The notes beneath the pieces are model-generated. The model had not been told where the DNA came from. It ran no database searches and saw only the letters and a list, made by a program, of their open reading frames with translations. From NCBI RefSeq assembly GCF_000760095.1, contig NZ_JNAR01000002.1, positions 46,520 to 110,519 on the forward strand: a DNA stretch of 64,000 nucleotides. Direction: 5' to 3'. Position 1 is the stretch's first letter; each line of letters opens with the position of its first letter. The position numbers were made by a program, and so were the translations under genes. Source of the stretch: Prochlorococcus marinus str. MIT 9401 (GTDB lineage: Bacteria; Cyanobacteriota; Cyanobacteriia; PCC-6307; Cyanobiaceae). Below, piece after piece: positions 27,199-35,688 of this stretch.

Positions 27199-28028
27199 AT
27201 AGTTTTTTGAGATTTAAAAGCAGCTTGCCATGAATTTACTTTGCCATTAAATGAACCATGTAAAAAGATTGGATCTATAAAATGTTTTGAAATTGTTTTT
27301 GATTTAATATTATCTCCTAAATAATTCATAAGAAAATCTATTGGAAATTTTTTATCAAATTTTTCTTTATCAAGATGATTAAGCCAATTTCTTACTAAGC
27401 TCTTGTTTATTAAATACCCACAAGCTGTATTAGTAAATATGCCATTAGTAATTATGAAATCATCATTTTTCTGAATTATTTTGTTTTTTGGAATCACCTT
27501 TTCTAGTGAATAACCACCTGCCAAGTCAATATATTGATACTTAAAATTAGCGGTTTTTAAACTCTTAATTAATTCTTTTAATTTTTTATTTGAATATTTT
27601 TTGCAAACAACATCATCTTCGAAAACCATAATATACTCTGCAGAACTGATATTGAAATTCCTCCAAGCTTTAATATGCTTTTTAGTAACTTCATTTTCAA
27701 TCATTATTCTTTTTAAAGAATTTGAAACTTTATTATTGCTAAAAAATACAAAATTAAATGTAAGTTTAGATAGATATAAGAAACTGCAAAAAAGTCTTTT
27801 ATATATTCTCTTTTCATTTTTATGCTTTAAGTCAAATTCAAATCTTTTGAAAAGATAATAGAAAAATTTAAGTCTATTGGTTAAGTTATTTGAATTAATA
27901 ATGATTTTGTTTTGTTTACTTATCATTTTGTATTTGATCATATTTTTTTTAAGAATCTTAGAAATATTTGAGCGCAATAAATACCTATCTTTCGATTTAT
28001 TGTGTATTATGAATGCCTTTATAAACAC
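27195..28028 (-). CDS. GT25-type (LPS biosynthesis) glycosyltransferase
   Basis: This 277-residue protein shows the GT25 pattern. It begins with FIKAFIIHNKSKDRYLLRSN (I.N...R...). A central VTKKHIKAWRNFN and EYIMVFEDDVVCKK match the LS...A....... .lI.EDD signature, and FTNTACGYLINKS is the conserved acceptor region (T.aY.i...). GT25 enzymes usually add galactose or glucose to lipooligosaccharide. It overlaps the downstream transferase gene by 4 bp and its upstream neighbour by 1 bp. The region between residues 35 and 105 is lysine-rich and poorly conserved, and the N-terminal region is more divergent than usual. Confidence 0.78.
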   Translation of the reverse strand: MFIKAFIIHNKSKDRYLLRSNISKILKKNMIKYKMISKQNKIIINSNNLTNRLKFFYYLFKRFEFDLKHKNEKRIYKRLFCSFLYLSKLTFNFVFFSNNKVSNSLKRIMIENEVTKKHIKAWRNFNISSAEYIMVFEDDVVCKKYSNKKLKELIKSLKTANFKYQYIDLAGGYSLEKVIPKNKIIQKNDDFIITNGIFTNTACGYLINKSLVRNWLNHLDKEKFDKKFPIDFLMNYLGDNIKSKTISKHFIDPIFLHGSFNGKVNSWQAAFKSQKTI

Positions 28029-28888
28029 TAATCTAATTTCCCTAAAATATATTTCAACGAAAATTTAATCTCGCTTATAAGGGAGATTAAAATTTTGCTA
28101 AATTCTAAATTTATTTTTTTCTTATTTCTAGAGATTATTTTTAGGTAAAATATAAAACTTATAAAGAAAAAATGTAGTCTACTTAAAAAATTTCTTGCAT
28201 AAAAATGATGATAATTTATTTTTTGATTCCCGTATCCAAATGTTGTACCGATTCCATATTCGGGAAATTCTTCTTTTAAATTCCAAATTGGCTTAAATAA
28301 TGTTTTTACAGGTTTAAACAAATGTTCATCAATAAGTTCTGGGTAAAGCCATGATATTTCTTCACTGACATCTGATCTCTCATTAACTTTCCATAAATTA
28401 TCACCATGATCTTTAACCATATCTACATTGAAGCAAATAAAAGATTCTGCAATGAAAATATTTTTATTATTTTCTATACAATTTGTTCTTTGCATATTTC
28501 CATTAATTCCTTTTAATTTTGCCAAGCTAAAAGAAGTCTTAATAGCCATTTCATTTAGTGGGAACGCATCAATATCAATTAGTAAACAAAAACTATTTTT
28601 TTCTAATAATTTGATTGATTCCGAAATCATATAAGAATGAATAGTATGCTTGCTTTTATTATTTTTGGTTTTTTCTACCTCTTCTTTGCAGTCTATTAAA
28701 TCAAAATCTAAATTAATAATTTTCACTTTTGGAGGGGCTAAATATTTTATGATTCTGTTTCTAAATAAAAATGCAAAGTTATTTGATATGTTTTTTGTCG
28801 TTAACGTACAAATATATAAATTATTTTTGTCTTTGAGAATCAAATCCCATAAATCGAGAATTTCTTTTTTATTAAGAAGCTTTTTCAA
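28028..28888 (-). CDS. Uncharacterised protein, possible GT-A-fold transferase
   Basis: I do not recognise this 286-residue protein confidently. It contains SFCLLIDIDAFPLNEMAI near residue 98. Its position after an alpha/beta stretch (KVKIINLDFDL) and its D-x-D form look like a metal-binding DxD of a GT-A glycosyltransferase. A possible acceptor region is NIFIAESFICFNVDM. WLYPELIDEHLF and GIGTTFGYGNQKINYHHFYAR are conserved-looking segments with several His and Tyr. The C-terminal 45 residues are basic and hydrophobic. It sits 3 bp from the UXS gene and overlaps the GT25 gene by 1 bp, so a role in the same glycan is likely. A function beyond that is not supported. Confidence 0.55.
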   Translation of the reverse strand: MKKLLNKKEILDLWDLILKDKNNLYICTLTTKNISNNFAFLFRNRIIKYLAPPKVKIINLDFDLIDCKEEVEKTKNNKSKHTIHSYMISESIKLLEKNSFCLLIDIDAFPLNEMAIKTSFSLAKLKGINGNMQRTNCIENNKNIFIAESFICFNVDMVKDHGDNLWKVNERSDVSEEISWLYPELIDEHLFKPVKTLFKPIWNLKEEFPEYGIGTTFGYGNQKINYHHFYARNFLSRLHFFFISFIFYLKIISRNKKKINLEFSKILISLISEIKFSLKYILGKLD

Positions 28889-28891
28889 TTT

Positions 28892-29836
28892 TTAATTTTT
28901 TATGGTTTTGAAATATGCAATTGTTTTCTCAAGTCCACTATCTAAATCAATTTTCGGATCCCAATTTAATTTTTCTTGAGCTTTTTGGATTATTGGTTTT
29001 CTTTGTAAAGGATCATCTTGAGGCAGTTCTTTAAATATAAACTTTTCCTTTATATTTAATTTCTTTGAAATTAATCTTGCAAGATCTATGATCGTGATTT
29101 CATTGGGATTTCCTAAATTTAATGGACCACTCTCTCTGGAGTCCATTAATCTAATAAATCCCTCAATTAAATCATTTACATAACAGAAAGAGCGAGTTTG
29201 GCATCCATCGCCATAAAGAGTCATACTTTCACTACTTAATCCCTGCATAATTAAATTGCTAATAACTCTTCCATCATTAGGAAGCATTCTAGGTCCATAT
29301 GTATTAAAAATCCTAGCTACTTTTATTTCTAAATCATGTGATCTCTTGTAATCAAAGGTCAATGTTTCTGCAATTCTTTTACCTTCGTCATAACAGCTTC
29401 TTACTCCAATTGGGTTAACATTACCTCTATAAGTTTCTGGCTGAGGATGTATCTCAGGATCCCCATAAATTTCGCTGGTACTAGCTAAGAAGAATTTTGC
29501 TCCAACTCTTTTTGCCATCCCCAACATATTATATGTTCCAAGAAAACTAGTTTTTGCGGTTTTTATAGGATTGAACTGATAATGTATTGGCGAAGCAGGA
29601 CAAGCCAAGTGCCAAATTTTGTTAACTTCAAGAGTTATGGGCTTTGTGATATCGTGCCTTATTAATTCAAAATTAGGATTGTTATTCCACTTAAGTAAAT
29701 TATCTTTTGTACCAGTAAAGAAATTATCTAAGCAAATCACTTGCTCACCTTTATTCATTAATCTATCTATCAAGTGTGAACCTAGAAAACCAGCTCCACC
29801 TGTTACTAAATTAACTGTAGTATTGTATCCTTCCAT
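28892..29836 (-). CDS. UDP-glucuronate decarboxylase (UDP-xylose synthase)
   Basis: This 314-residue extended SDR protein has [16 protein letters not shown] at residues 11 to 26. [19 protein letters not shown] is nearly invariant in UXS enzymes. [16 protein letters not shown] and [12 protein letters not shown] with the Tyr/Lys dyad follow, then [10 protein letters not shown]. It oxidatively decarboxylates UDP-glucuronate to UDP-xylose in the cytosol. Its substrate would come from the UDP-glucose dehydrogenase at 30816, encoded in the same minus-strand run. This implies xylose (or arabinose after epimerisation) in the surface glycan. The next gene upstream, rfbA, is 98 bp away. Confidence 0.94.
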   Translation of the reverse strand: MEGYNTTVNLVTGGAGFLGSHLIDRLMNKGEQVICLDNFFTGTKDNLLKWNNNPNFELIRHDITKPITLEVNKIWHLACPASPIHYQFNPIKTAKTSFLGTYNMLGMAKRVGAKFFLASTSEIYGDPEIHPQPETYRGNVNPIGVRSCYDEGKRIAETLTFDYKRSHDLEIKVARIFNTYGPRMLPNDGRVISNLIMQGLSSESMTLYGDGCQTRSFCYVNDLIEGFIRLMDSRESGPLNLGNPNEITIIDLARLISKKLNIKEKFIFKELPQDDPLQRKPIIQKAQEKLNWDPKIDLDSGLEKTIAYFKTIKN

Positions 29837-29934
29837 AATTTCGAAGCGCGATATTTTTATCTATTTTTATCAGTCAATAATAACATGGTTACTTATTTGA
29901 TTTAAATATTTAATTAGTCTAAAACTTCAATATA

Positions 29935-30813
29935 CTATTTATTTTCTGGTTCATTGAGTATTTTAATTAAGTAATCACCATAAGGACTATTTAAATATTT
30001 ATTTGCTACATTTTTAAATTCAATATCACTAATATAATTTAATCTCCATGCTATTTCCTCTGGACAGCCTATCTTTAATCCTTGTCTCATCTCTATTGTT
30101 TTAATAAATAAGCTTGCGTCTTGTAAAGAGTCGAAAGTACCAGTGTCGAGCCATGCTATTCCTCTACCTAATATTTCAACTTTTAATTTTTTTTGATCGA
30201 GATAAATATTATTAAGGTCAGTTATTTCTAATTCTCCTCTATTAGATAATTTAAGCTGCTTGACATACTCAATTACGTTACTTTCATAAATATATAAGCC
30301 AGTTATAGCAAAGTCACTTTTTGAAGATTTAGGTTTTTCTTCTATGGAAAGTGGACGATTTGATTGATCTAAATTTATGATTCCAAATCTACTTGGATCT
30401 AAGACCCTATATGCAAAAATAGTTGCTTCAGATTTATTTTTAGTTGATGCAATTAGTTGATTTGTTAAATCATGACCATAAAAAATATTATCACCAAGTA
30501 TCAAAGCAACTTTTGAATTTTTGATAAATTTTTCAGCCAGAATGAATGCTTGAGGTATCCCATTTGCCTCTTCTTGGACCTCATAAGAAAGCTTAATGCC
30601 AAGGTTTCCTCCATCTCCAAATAAATTCTTGAATAAGATTTCGTCTCTTTTTGTAGTTATAATTAATATCTCCTTAATACCCATAAGCATTAAAGTGCTT
30701 AATGGATAGTAGATCATTGGTTTATCGTAAACAGGCAAAAGTTGTTTACTAAAAGTATCAGTGAGTGGTGCAAGCCGTGAACCTTTGCCCCCAGCTAATA
30801 TAATCCCTTTCAC
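29935..30813 (-). CDS. rfbA: Glucose-1-phosphate thymidylyltransferase
   Basis: This 292-residue nucleotidyltransferase has the activator-type signature LAGGKGSRLAPLTDTFSKQL at residues 6 to 25. KPMIYYPLSTLMLMGI, LGDNIFYGHDL and the ITDLNNIYL segment of RfbA/RmlA follow, and the length is exactly typical. It makes dTDP-glucose from glucose-1-phosphate and dTTP. The gene is 2 bp downstream of ugd, and the two probably share a transcript. Its natural partner RfbB is 12 kb away at 17063 on the other strand. RfbC and RfbD are missing from the window, so the final dTDP sugar is uncertain. Confidence 0.95.
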   Translation of the reverse strand: MKGIILAGGKGSRLAPLTDTFSKQLLPVYDKPMIYYPLSTLMLMGIKEILIITTKRDEILFKNLFGDGGNLGIKLSYEVQEEANGIPQAFILAEKFIKNSKVALILGDNIFYGHDLTNQLIASTKNKSEATIFAYRVLDPSRFGIINLDQSNRPLSIEEKPKSSKSDFAITGLYIYESNVIEYVKQLKLSNRGELEITDLNNIYLDQKKLKVEILGRGIAWLDTGTFDSLQDASLFIKTIEMRQGLKIGCPEEIAWRLNYISDIEFKNVANKYLNSPYGDYLIKILNEPENK

Positions 30814-30815
30814 TT

Positions 30816-32264
30816 TTAATTTATTTGATAATTATTTTTAAAATTAATATTAAATCCATGCCCTAGTTTCCATATGTTTAAACTATTTTCTTGAAGTTCC
30901 CCAAAATCCACTACATCTCTACAATCAAATATCCAGGAAGGTTTTCGCATTAGTTTAGAAAGATTAGACCAATCAATTTTTTTAAAATCATACCATTCTG
31001 TCAAAATTACAATTGCATCAGCACCTTCTGCAAGGTTTTCATATGAAGAAACAGTTTCAACTTTATCGTTAATTATCAAAGAAGGATCAATAGCTGATAT
31101 CGATTGATTTAAGTCATAAGTTATTTTCGATTCATCAACTTTTGGATCATAGATTGATAACTTAGCTCCCTCTATTAGAAGATTAGTACAAATATTAATT
31201 GCAGGTGATTCTCTAGTATCATTTGTATTCTCTTTGAAAGCAAAACCTAAAATAGCAATTTTTTTATTTGAAACTGTCCCAAACAAATTTTTCACAATAA
31301 TATTTGTCAATCTTTCTTGTTGCCACTGGTTAATTTCAATAACTTGTTTCCAATATTTAGCTACTTCTTCAAGACCATATAATTTGGATATATAAATTAA
31401 ATTCAAAATATCTTTTTTAAAACAACTTCCTCCAAAACCTGGCCCTGATTTAAGGAAGTGTTCTCCAATTCTGTAATCCATTCCAACTGCCTTTGCAACT
31501 TCAGATATATCAGCACCTGTTTTTTCGCATAAAGCTGAAATTGAATTTATAGAACTTACTCTTTGAGCTAAGAATGCATTAGCGGTTAATTTGGATAATT
31601 CAGAACTCCATATATTTGTTTTAATAATTTTATCTTCACTAACCCAATTTTTATATATATCTATCAAAGCATTTATTGCTAGATTATTTTCTCCTCCAAT
31701 TAAAACTCTACTTGGATTTATTAAATCGTTAATAGCAGTTCCCTCAGCTAGGAATTCAGGACTTGAAAGAACCGAAAAAGATTTGGTTTTATTCTTTTGA
31801 GAATTTTTTTGGGATGAGGAAAGAATATTTTTAATGACCTCGGCTGTTTTGACAGGTATTGTGCTTTTTTCAACAACTATAGTGTGTCCCCTAGCGGACG
31901 ATGCTATTTCTCTAGCGCAATTCTCTACGTATTTTAAGTCACTTGCTTCTCCTGCACCTAATCCAGTTGTTTTCGTAGGCGTATTTACTGAAATGAATAT
32001 CATGTCTGATTGTGCAATAGATTCGCTTACCTTATTTGTAAAGAAAAGGTTTTTGCCTCTGCATCTTTCTATTATTTCTCCTAACCCAGGTTCATAAACA
32101 GGCAACTTAGTTAAATCTTCACTATTCCAATCACTTATTCGTTTTTTGTCTAGGTCAACAACAATTACTTTTAAATCCTTACACTTATCAGCAATTACTG
32201 CCATAGTAGGACCGCCAACATATCCTGCTCCGATGCAGCAAATTGTCTTTACTTTAATCTTCAT
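30816..32264 (-). CDS. ugd: UDP-glucose 6-dehydrogenase (long, eukaryote-like type)
   Basis: This 482-residue dehydrogenase has CIGAGYVGGPTMAVIA at the N-terminus, the VNTPTKTTG loop, EKSTIPVKTA, SSPEFLAEGTAINDL and the catalytic Cys281 in GFGGSCFKKDILNL. The GGPTMAVIA form and the length are typical of the animal and plant-like UGDH class, longer than bacterial Ugd (about 390 to 440). It oxidises UDP-glucose to UDP-glucuronate, feeding UXS (28892) and the 4-epimerase-like enzyme (9586). It is clearly distinct from the UDP-HexNAc dehydrogenase at 3149. The 43-bp spacer upstream leads to the O-antigen-ligase-like gene. Confidence 0.94.
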   Translation of the reverse strand: MKIKVKTICCIGAGYVGGPTMAVIADKCKDLKVIVVDLDKKRISDWNSEDLTKLPVYEPGLGEIIERCRGKNLFFTNKVSESIAQSDMIFISVNTPTKTTGLGAGEASDLKYVENCAREIASSARGHTIVVEKSTIPVKTAEVIKNILSSSQKNSQKNKTKSFSVLSSPEFLAEGTAINDLINPSRVLIGGENNLAINALIDIYKNWVSEDKIIKTNIWSSELSKLTANAFLAQRVSSINSISALCEKTGADISEVAKAVGMDYRIGEHFLKSGPGFGGSCFKKDILNLIYISKLYGLEEVAKYWKQVIEINQWQQERLTNIIVKNLFGTVSNKKIAILGFAFKENTNDTRESPAINICTNLLIEGAKLSIYDPKVDESKITYDLNQSISAIDPSLIINDKVETVSSYENLAEGADAIVILTEWYDFKKIDWSNLSKLMRKPSWIFDCRDVVDFGELQENSLNIWKLGHGFNINFKNNYQIN

Positions 32265-32307
32265 TTTGCTGAATAAAAAAAGAAGAATTTATCAATATTT
32301 TTTGATT

Positions 32308-33594
32308 TTAAATCATTGATGCCTTTAATCCTGTTAATAAGATCCAAGTTATAATACTTATTCTTAAATCAAAGTATTGAATATCAAAAAGATGAGAGTA
32401 CGATATAAATAAAATAGAAGCGAACCAAGCTTTCTCAAAAGTTAAGTTATTTTTAATTTTTTCTAGTGTGGTTTTAGAATTTAAAATTATAAATTTATAG
32501 TATTTCTCTAAATATCTAAAAACTGTAATTGAGAGAATAAGAGAAGTTAAGATACCATAATTAATTGCTAATTCAAGAATAATATTATGAGTGTGGCCAA
32601 TCCATCTGCCATTAATTGCTTTATGTATCACTGGGAAAGTTCCGCCACCCCATCCGAAAAGTGGTCTTTCAAAAATAGCTTTTATACTAAAAGACCATAT
32701 ATTTAACCTAGGGAATGCTTCTTGTAATGATAATGAATTTTCAGGGAAATTATTAAATATATTTATTGTCAAAAAAGATACCAAATTTTCTCTTAAATAA
32801 TCTGGAATAAGTGAAATCAAAAACGTTAAAAAAAGCCCAATTAATATAATTAACGGGATTAGCCAAAATATATACTCAAATCCAATAATTACTGGAATTG
32901 TAAGAAACATGCCCAACCATGCATTCCTTGAGTTAGTAAGTAACAAAGCTGTTATAAATAATAAGCAAAATAAGGTTGTTATTAATTTTTTAAATTTATT
33001 TTTGTTAGTTATAAAAAGTGAAAACGAAAATGGCCAAACTAAAGCTAACCAAGCACCTGCATAATTTGCGTTATTAAAAGGACCAGTAATTCCATCTGTA
33101 ATGCTTAATGGTCTTTGATACCAAATTATCAAACCATTTAGTATTTCAAATGGACCAGTTATATTGAAGAAGTATTGTAGAAATCCTGAAAATATAACTG
33201 GGATCGTTCCTATTAAAAGAAATTTAGCAATAGCTTTTCTTACTCGAATTTCTTTTAGGTAGGGTTCAAAACTCCAAAAAAGCCAAAAGAATGGAATCCA
33301 ATTAATTAAACTTATCCATGATAAGGAACCAATTTCTTCGATGATTTTATTTGAATTGTCAAAAGAATTAACGATACAACTAAGAATCATTAAGAAAGAA
33401 ATTATTATGAAATACTTATTTGACTTTTCTTTAAAGAAATTTATGGGATTATTATTACTACTTAAAAGTAATGAAAATATTAGTGATAATAAGGCTATAG
33501 CTGGGGCTGTTGGTAGTACTAAAACTCCAATATATAGAAATTTAATTCCTAAATTGCTTGGTTTAAATTCAGATGTTTTCTGTATTCCTAGCAT
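32308..33594 (-). CDS. O-antigen ligase/polymerase-like membrane protein (Wzy_C; IctB-like)
   Basis: This 428-residue polytopic protein has about eleven helices. A large periplasmic loop near residues 280 to 340 contains RLNIWSFSIKAIFERPLFGWG and the histidine motif GRWIGHTHNIILELAINYGI, the core of the Wzy_C domain. An earlier NNANYAGAWLALVWPF also fits the family. Members ligate O-antigen to lipid A-core (WaaL), polymerise repeat units, or, in cyanobacteria, are annotated as IctB bicarbonate-transport-related proteins. Its position at the edge of a polysaccharide island favours a glycan role, but the IctB annotation cannot be excluded. The tRNA-Arg gene lies 77 bp upstream. Confidence 0.83.
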   Translation of the reverse strand: MLGIQKTSEFKPSNLGIKFLYIGVLVLPTAPAIALLSLIFSLLLSSNNNPINFFKEKSNKYFIIISFLMILSCIVNSFDNSNKIIEEIGSLSWISLINWIPFFWLFWSFEPYLKEIRVRKAIAKFLLIGTIPVIFSGFLQYFFNITGPFEILNGLIIWYQRPLSITDGITGPFNNANYAGAWLALVWPFSFSLFITNKNKFKKLITTLFCLLFITALLLTNSRNAWLGMFLTIPVIIGFEYIFWLIPLIILIGLFLTFLISLIPDYLRENLVSFLTINIFNNFPENSLSLQEAFPRLNIWSFSIKAIFERPLFGWGGGTFPVIHKAINGRWIGHTHNIILELAINYGILTSLILSITVFRYLEKYYKFIILNSKTTLEKIKNNLTFEKAWFASILFISYSHLFDIQYFDLRISIITWILLTGLKASMI

Positions 33595-33671
33595 CTAAGA
33601 TTTTAGCTAATTTTATAAAGAATCTTCAATGTTATTATAAGTTTTCAAACCCTAATAAAACTTTTATTTAA

Positions 33672-33745
<74 letters not shown>

Positions 33746-33882
33746 ATCATTTTATTATATCTGAATGGAAAGGCTTAAACAATTAAAATATCCCTTTTTT
33801 TATTATTAATTTGTTTTGTATTTTGATCTTATTTCCTTTATTCCAGATTTTGCTTATTATATCCTTTAGTTATACATTTGAA

Positions 33883-34575
33883 TTGGCCAAAAGACTTACT
33901 GAAAAACAGAAAAAGGAAATAATACAGTGCTTCAAAGATGGAAAAACTGTTGATTTTCTTTCAAGGGAATTTAATTGTACAAAACTTACTATCATAAGAA
34001 ATCTTAAAATTGCTCTTGGAGAACTAACTTTTAAGGAATTAAGAGAAACTAATAAAAATTTAAATAAAAAAAATATTCTTTTTAAAGACGATAATAATAA
34101 AGATTTTAATATTCAACAATATTCAGAAATTCATAAAGAAGATATTAAAGAAGATATTCAAGGGATTAAAAATAACCTTAATATTGCGAGTGAGGATGAT
34201 TTCTATAAACAATCATTTATGGAAATTACTCCACTTGATTATGAAATTGATAATGATCATCGTAAAGAGCTATCTTCTGTTCCTATTTCAGATATTGATT
34301 TCCCTCAAATTGTATATATGATCGTAGACAAAAAAATTGAATTAGAAATAAAATTATTGAAAGAGTTCCCAGAATGGGGATTTCTACCAATTGAAGATTT
34401 GAATAGAAAAACAATAGAAATATTCTATGATTTGAAAATTGCAAAAAGGTTTTGTAATAAGGAACAAAAAGTAATCAAAGTTCCAAATACGAATGTATTT
34501 AAAATTGCCGCTCCATTTTTAATCTCAAAAGGCATCTCAAGAATCGTAAGCGCAGACACTTTAATCTCTCTCTAA
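33883..34575 (+). CDS. Uncharacterised helix-turn-helix protein
   Basis: This protein of about 230 residues has an obvious N-terminal HTH: RLTEKQKKEIIQCFKDGKT, then VDFLSREFNCTKLTIIRNLK, resembling resolvase/transposase-type or sigma-region-4-type HTH. The middle (residues 60 to 135) is acidic and Lys/Asn-rich and looks disordered. The C-terminal 90 residues contain a conserved-looking domain (ISDIDFPQIVYMIVDKKIELE, WGFLPIEDLNRKTIEIFYD). No ATG fits. A TTG at 33883 starts just before the HTH, and a further TTG at 33811 would add a 24-residue hydrophobic leader that looks like translated spacer. It may be a DNA-binding regulator, but its target is unknown. Confidence 0.75.
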   Translation: MAKRLTEKQKKEIIQCFKDGKTVDFLSREFNCTKLTIIRNLKIALGELTFKELRETNKNLNKKNILFKDDNNKDFNIQQYSEIHKEDIKEDIQGIKNNLNIASEDDFYKQSFMEITPLDYEIDNDHRKELSSVPISDIDFPQIVYMIVDKKIELEIKLLKEFPEWGFLPIEDLNRKTIEIFYDLKIAKRFCNKEQKVIKVPNTNVFKIAAPFLISKGISRIVSADTLISL

Positions 34576-34577
34576 AA

Positions 34578-34799
34578 TCAATTCTCATCACTAAATTGTA
34601 CATTCAAAAGACCACCTAAAATCGATCCGCTTATAAAACTTGTGCCTACGATAAAACCTATTGGAAGACTTACTGTTTTCCCAAGTAGAAAATTAACCTT
34701 GCTTTTATTTGAATTATTTTGTAATCCAATAAATAATATTAAAAATAGAGATGAATTGAATAAAAACGCAAAAATTACTTTTCTAATTAACAAGAACAT
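34578..34799 (-). CDS. Small LapA-like (DUF1049) membrane protein
   Basis: This 73-residue protein has two predicted membrane helices: residues 5 to 25 (VIFAFLFNSSLFLILFIG) and 42 to 66, where VSLPIGFIVGTSFISGSILG resembles the second helix of LapA-domain proteins (LPL...L...F..G...G). A short polar loop with N, Q, K and S separates them. In cyanobacteria such proteins sit near housekeeping genes. E. coli LapA links LPS assembly to LpxC turnover, but a role in LPS control here is only suggestive. The gene ends 2 bp from the convergent HTH gene and lies 22 bp downstream of rsmI, so it is probably co-transcribed with it. Confidence 0.62.
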   Translation of the reverse strand: MFLLIRKVIFAFLFNSSLFLILFIGLQNNSNKSKVNFLLGKTVSLPIGFIVGTSFISGSILGGLLNVQFSDEN

Positions 34800-34821
34800 A
34801 TTTTTTTTAACTTCTAAAATT

Positions 34822-35685
34822 TTAGCTTAAATCATAAATTACGCTTTTTTTTAAACCTGTTTTCTTCGCTAAATATTTAGAAGCTGAAGATAAGCTTAAA
34901 CCTGCATTAATTAATTCCTTAAGCTCATTCTTAAGATCTGACTCACAAAAATCTAACCCTTTTTTTTTCGTAATTCCTTTGATAACAATTGTTATTTCGC
35001 CTTTGACTTCTTCTTTTTCAAAAAAACTTATTACACTTTTTATGTTATTGCCAATGTGCTCTTCAAACTTTTTTGTCAACTCTCTGAAAATTTCGATTTC
35101 CCTTTCTCCCCCACAATATTCAGATAATTCTCTCAATAATTTCTTTAGACGATGTGGGGATTCAAATAGTATTGTTGTTTTGTCATTTTTACTTATTTCA
35201 AAAAGAATTTTTTCCCTTTCACACTTCTTTTTCGGAAGAAAACCTTCAAAAATAAAACTTGATGAAGGCATTCCGCTAGAGATTAGAGCGGTTAAGGCAG
35301 CACACGGCCCAGGGATACATATAACATCAAATCCTTCTAATTTAACTTCCTTGGCAATATTTTCTCCCGGATCACAAATGCCTGGCATTCCAGCATCACT
35401 GACGATTGCAATTGATTTTCTTTCCTTAAGATCTTTTACTATTCTTGGGATCTTGTTGTAGGAGTTGTGTTTATTAAAACTTATAAGATTATTAGTAATA
35501 TTGTATTTATTCATTATTTTTTTTGTATGTCTGGTATCTTCGCAGGCAATCAAAGAAACATTTTTAAGAATATTTATTGCTCTATAAGAAATATCATTTA
35601 AATTCCCAATAGGGGTCCCAACCATATATAAAACACTTCTTTCAGGTTCTTGGGTTCTGTGGGATAATGGGAGATTATTATTCAT
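34822..35685 (-). CDS. rsmI: 16S rRNA (cytidine-1402-2'-O)-methyltransferase
   Basis: This 287-residue tetrapyrrole-methylase-fold protein begins HRTQEPERSVLYMVGTPIGN. ISYRAINILKNVSLIACEDT, SDAGMPGICDPGE, IPGPCAALTALISSGMPSS and FLPKKKCER follow, all diagnostic for RsmI (formerly YraL). It 2'-O-methylates C1402 in the decoding centre using SAM. The C-terminal GLSLSSASKYLAKKTGLKKS is the usual RsmI HTH-like tail. Its ATG is only 3 bp from the GTG of the divergent cysQ gene, so the promoters of both must lie within the opposite reading frame. The LapA-like gene follows 22 bp downstream. Confidence 0.95.
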   Translation of the reverse strand: MNNNLPLSHRTQEPERSVLYMVGTPIGNLNDISYRAINILKNVSLIACEDTRHTKKIMNKYNITNNLISFNKHNSYNKIPRIVKDLKERKSIAIVSDAGMPGICDPGENIAKEVKLEGFDVICIPGPCAALTALISSGMPSSSFIFEGFLPKKKCEREKILFEISKNDKTTILFESPHRLKKLLRELSEYCGGEREIEIFRELTKKFEEHIGNNIKSVISFFEKEEVKGEITIVIKGITKKKGLDFCESDLKNELKELINAGLSLSSASKYLAKKTGLKKSVIYDLS

Positions 35686-35688
35686 TTT

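Noticed and set aside
33811..33882. Hydrophobic N-terminal extension of the HTH protein
   Set aside because: It starts at a TTG, encodes only F/L/I-rich residues expected from AT-rich spacer, and the HTH domain begins right after the TTG at 33883.
34979..35461. Long (160-residue) plus-strand frame opposite rsmI
   Set aside because: rsmI is secure on the other strand through invariant motifs, and the opposite frame has a low-complexity Ser/Leu composition and no domain.
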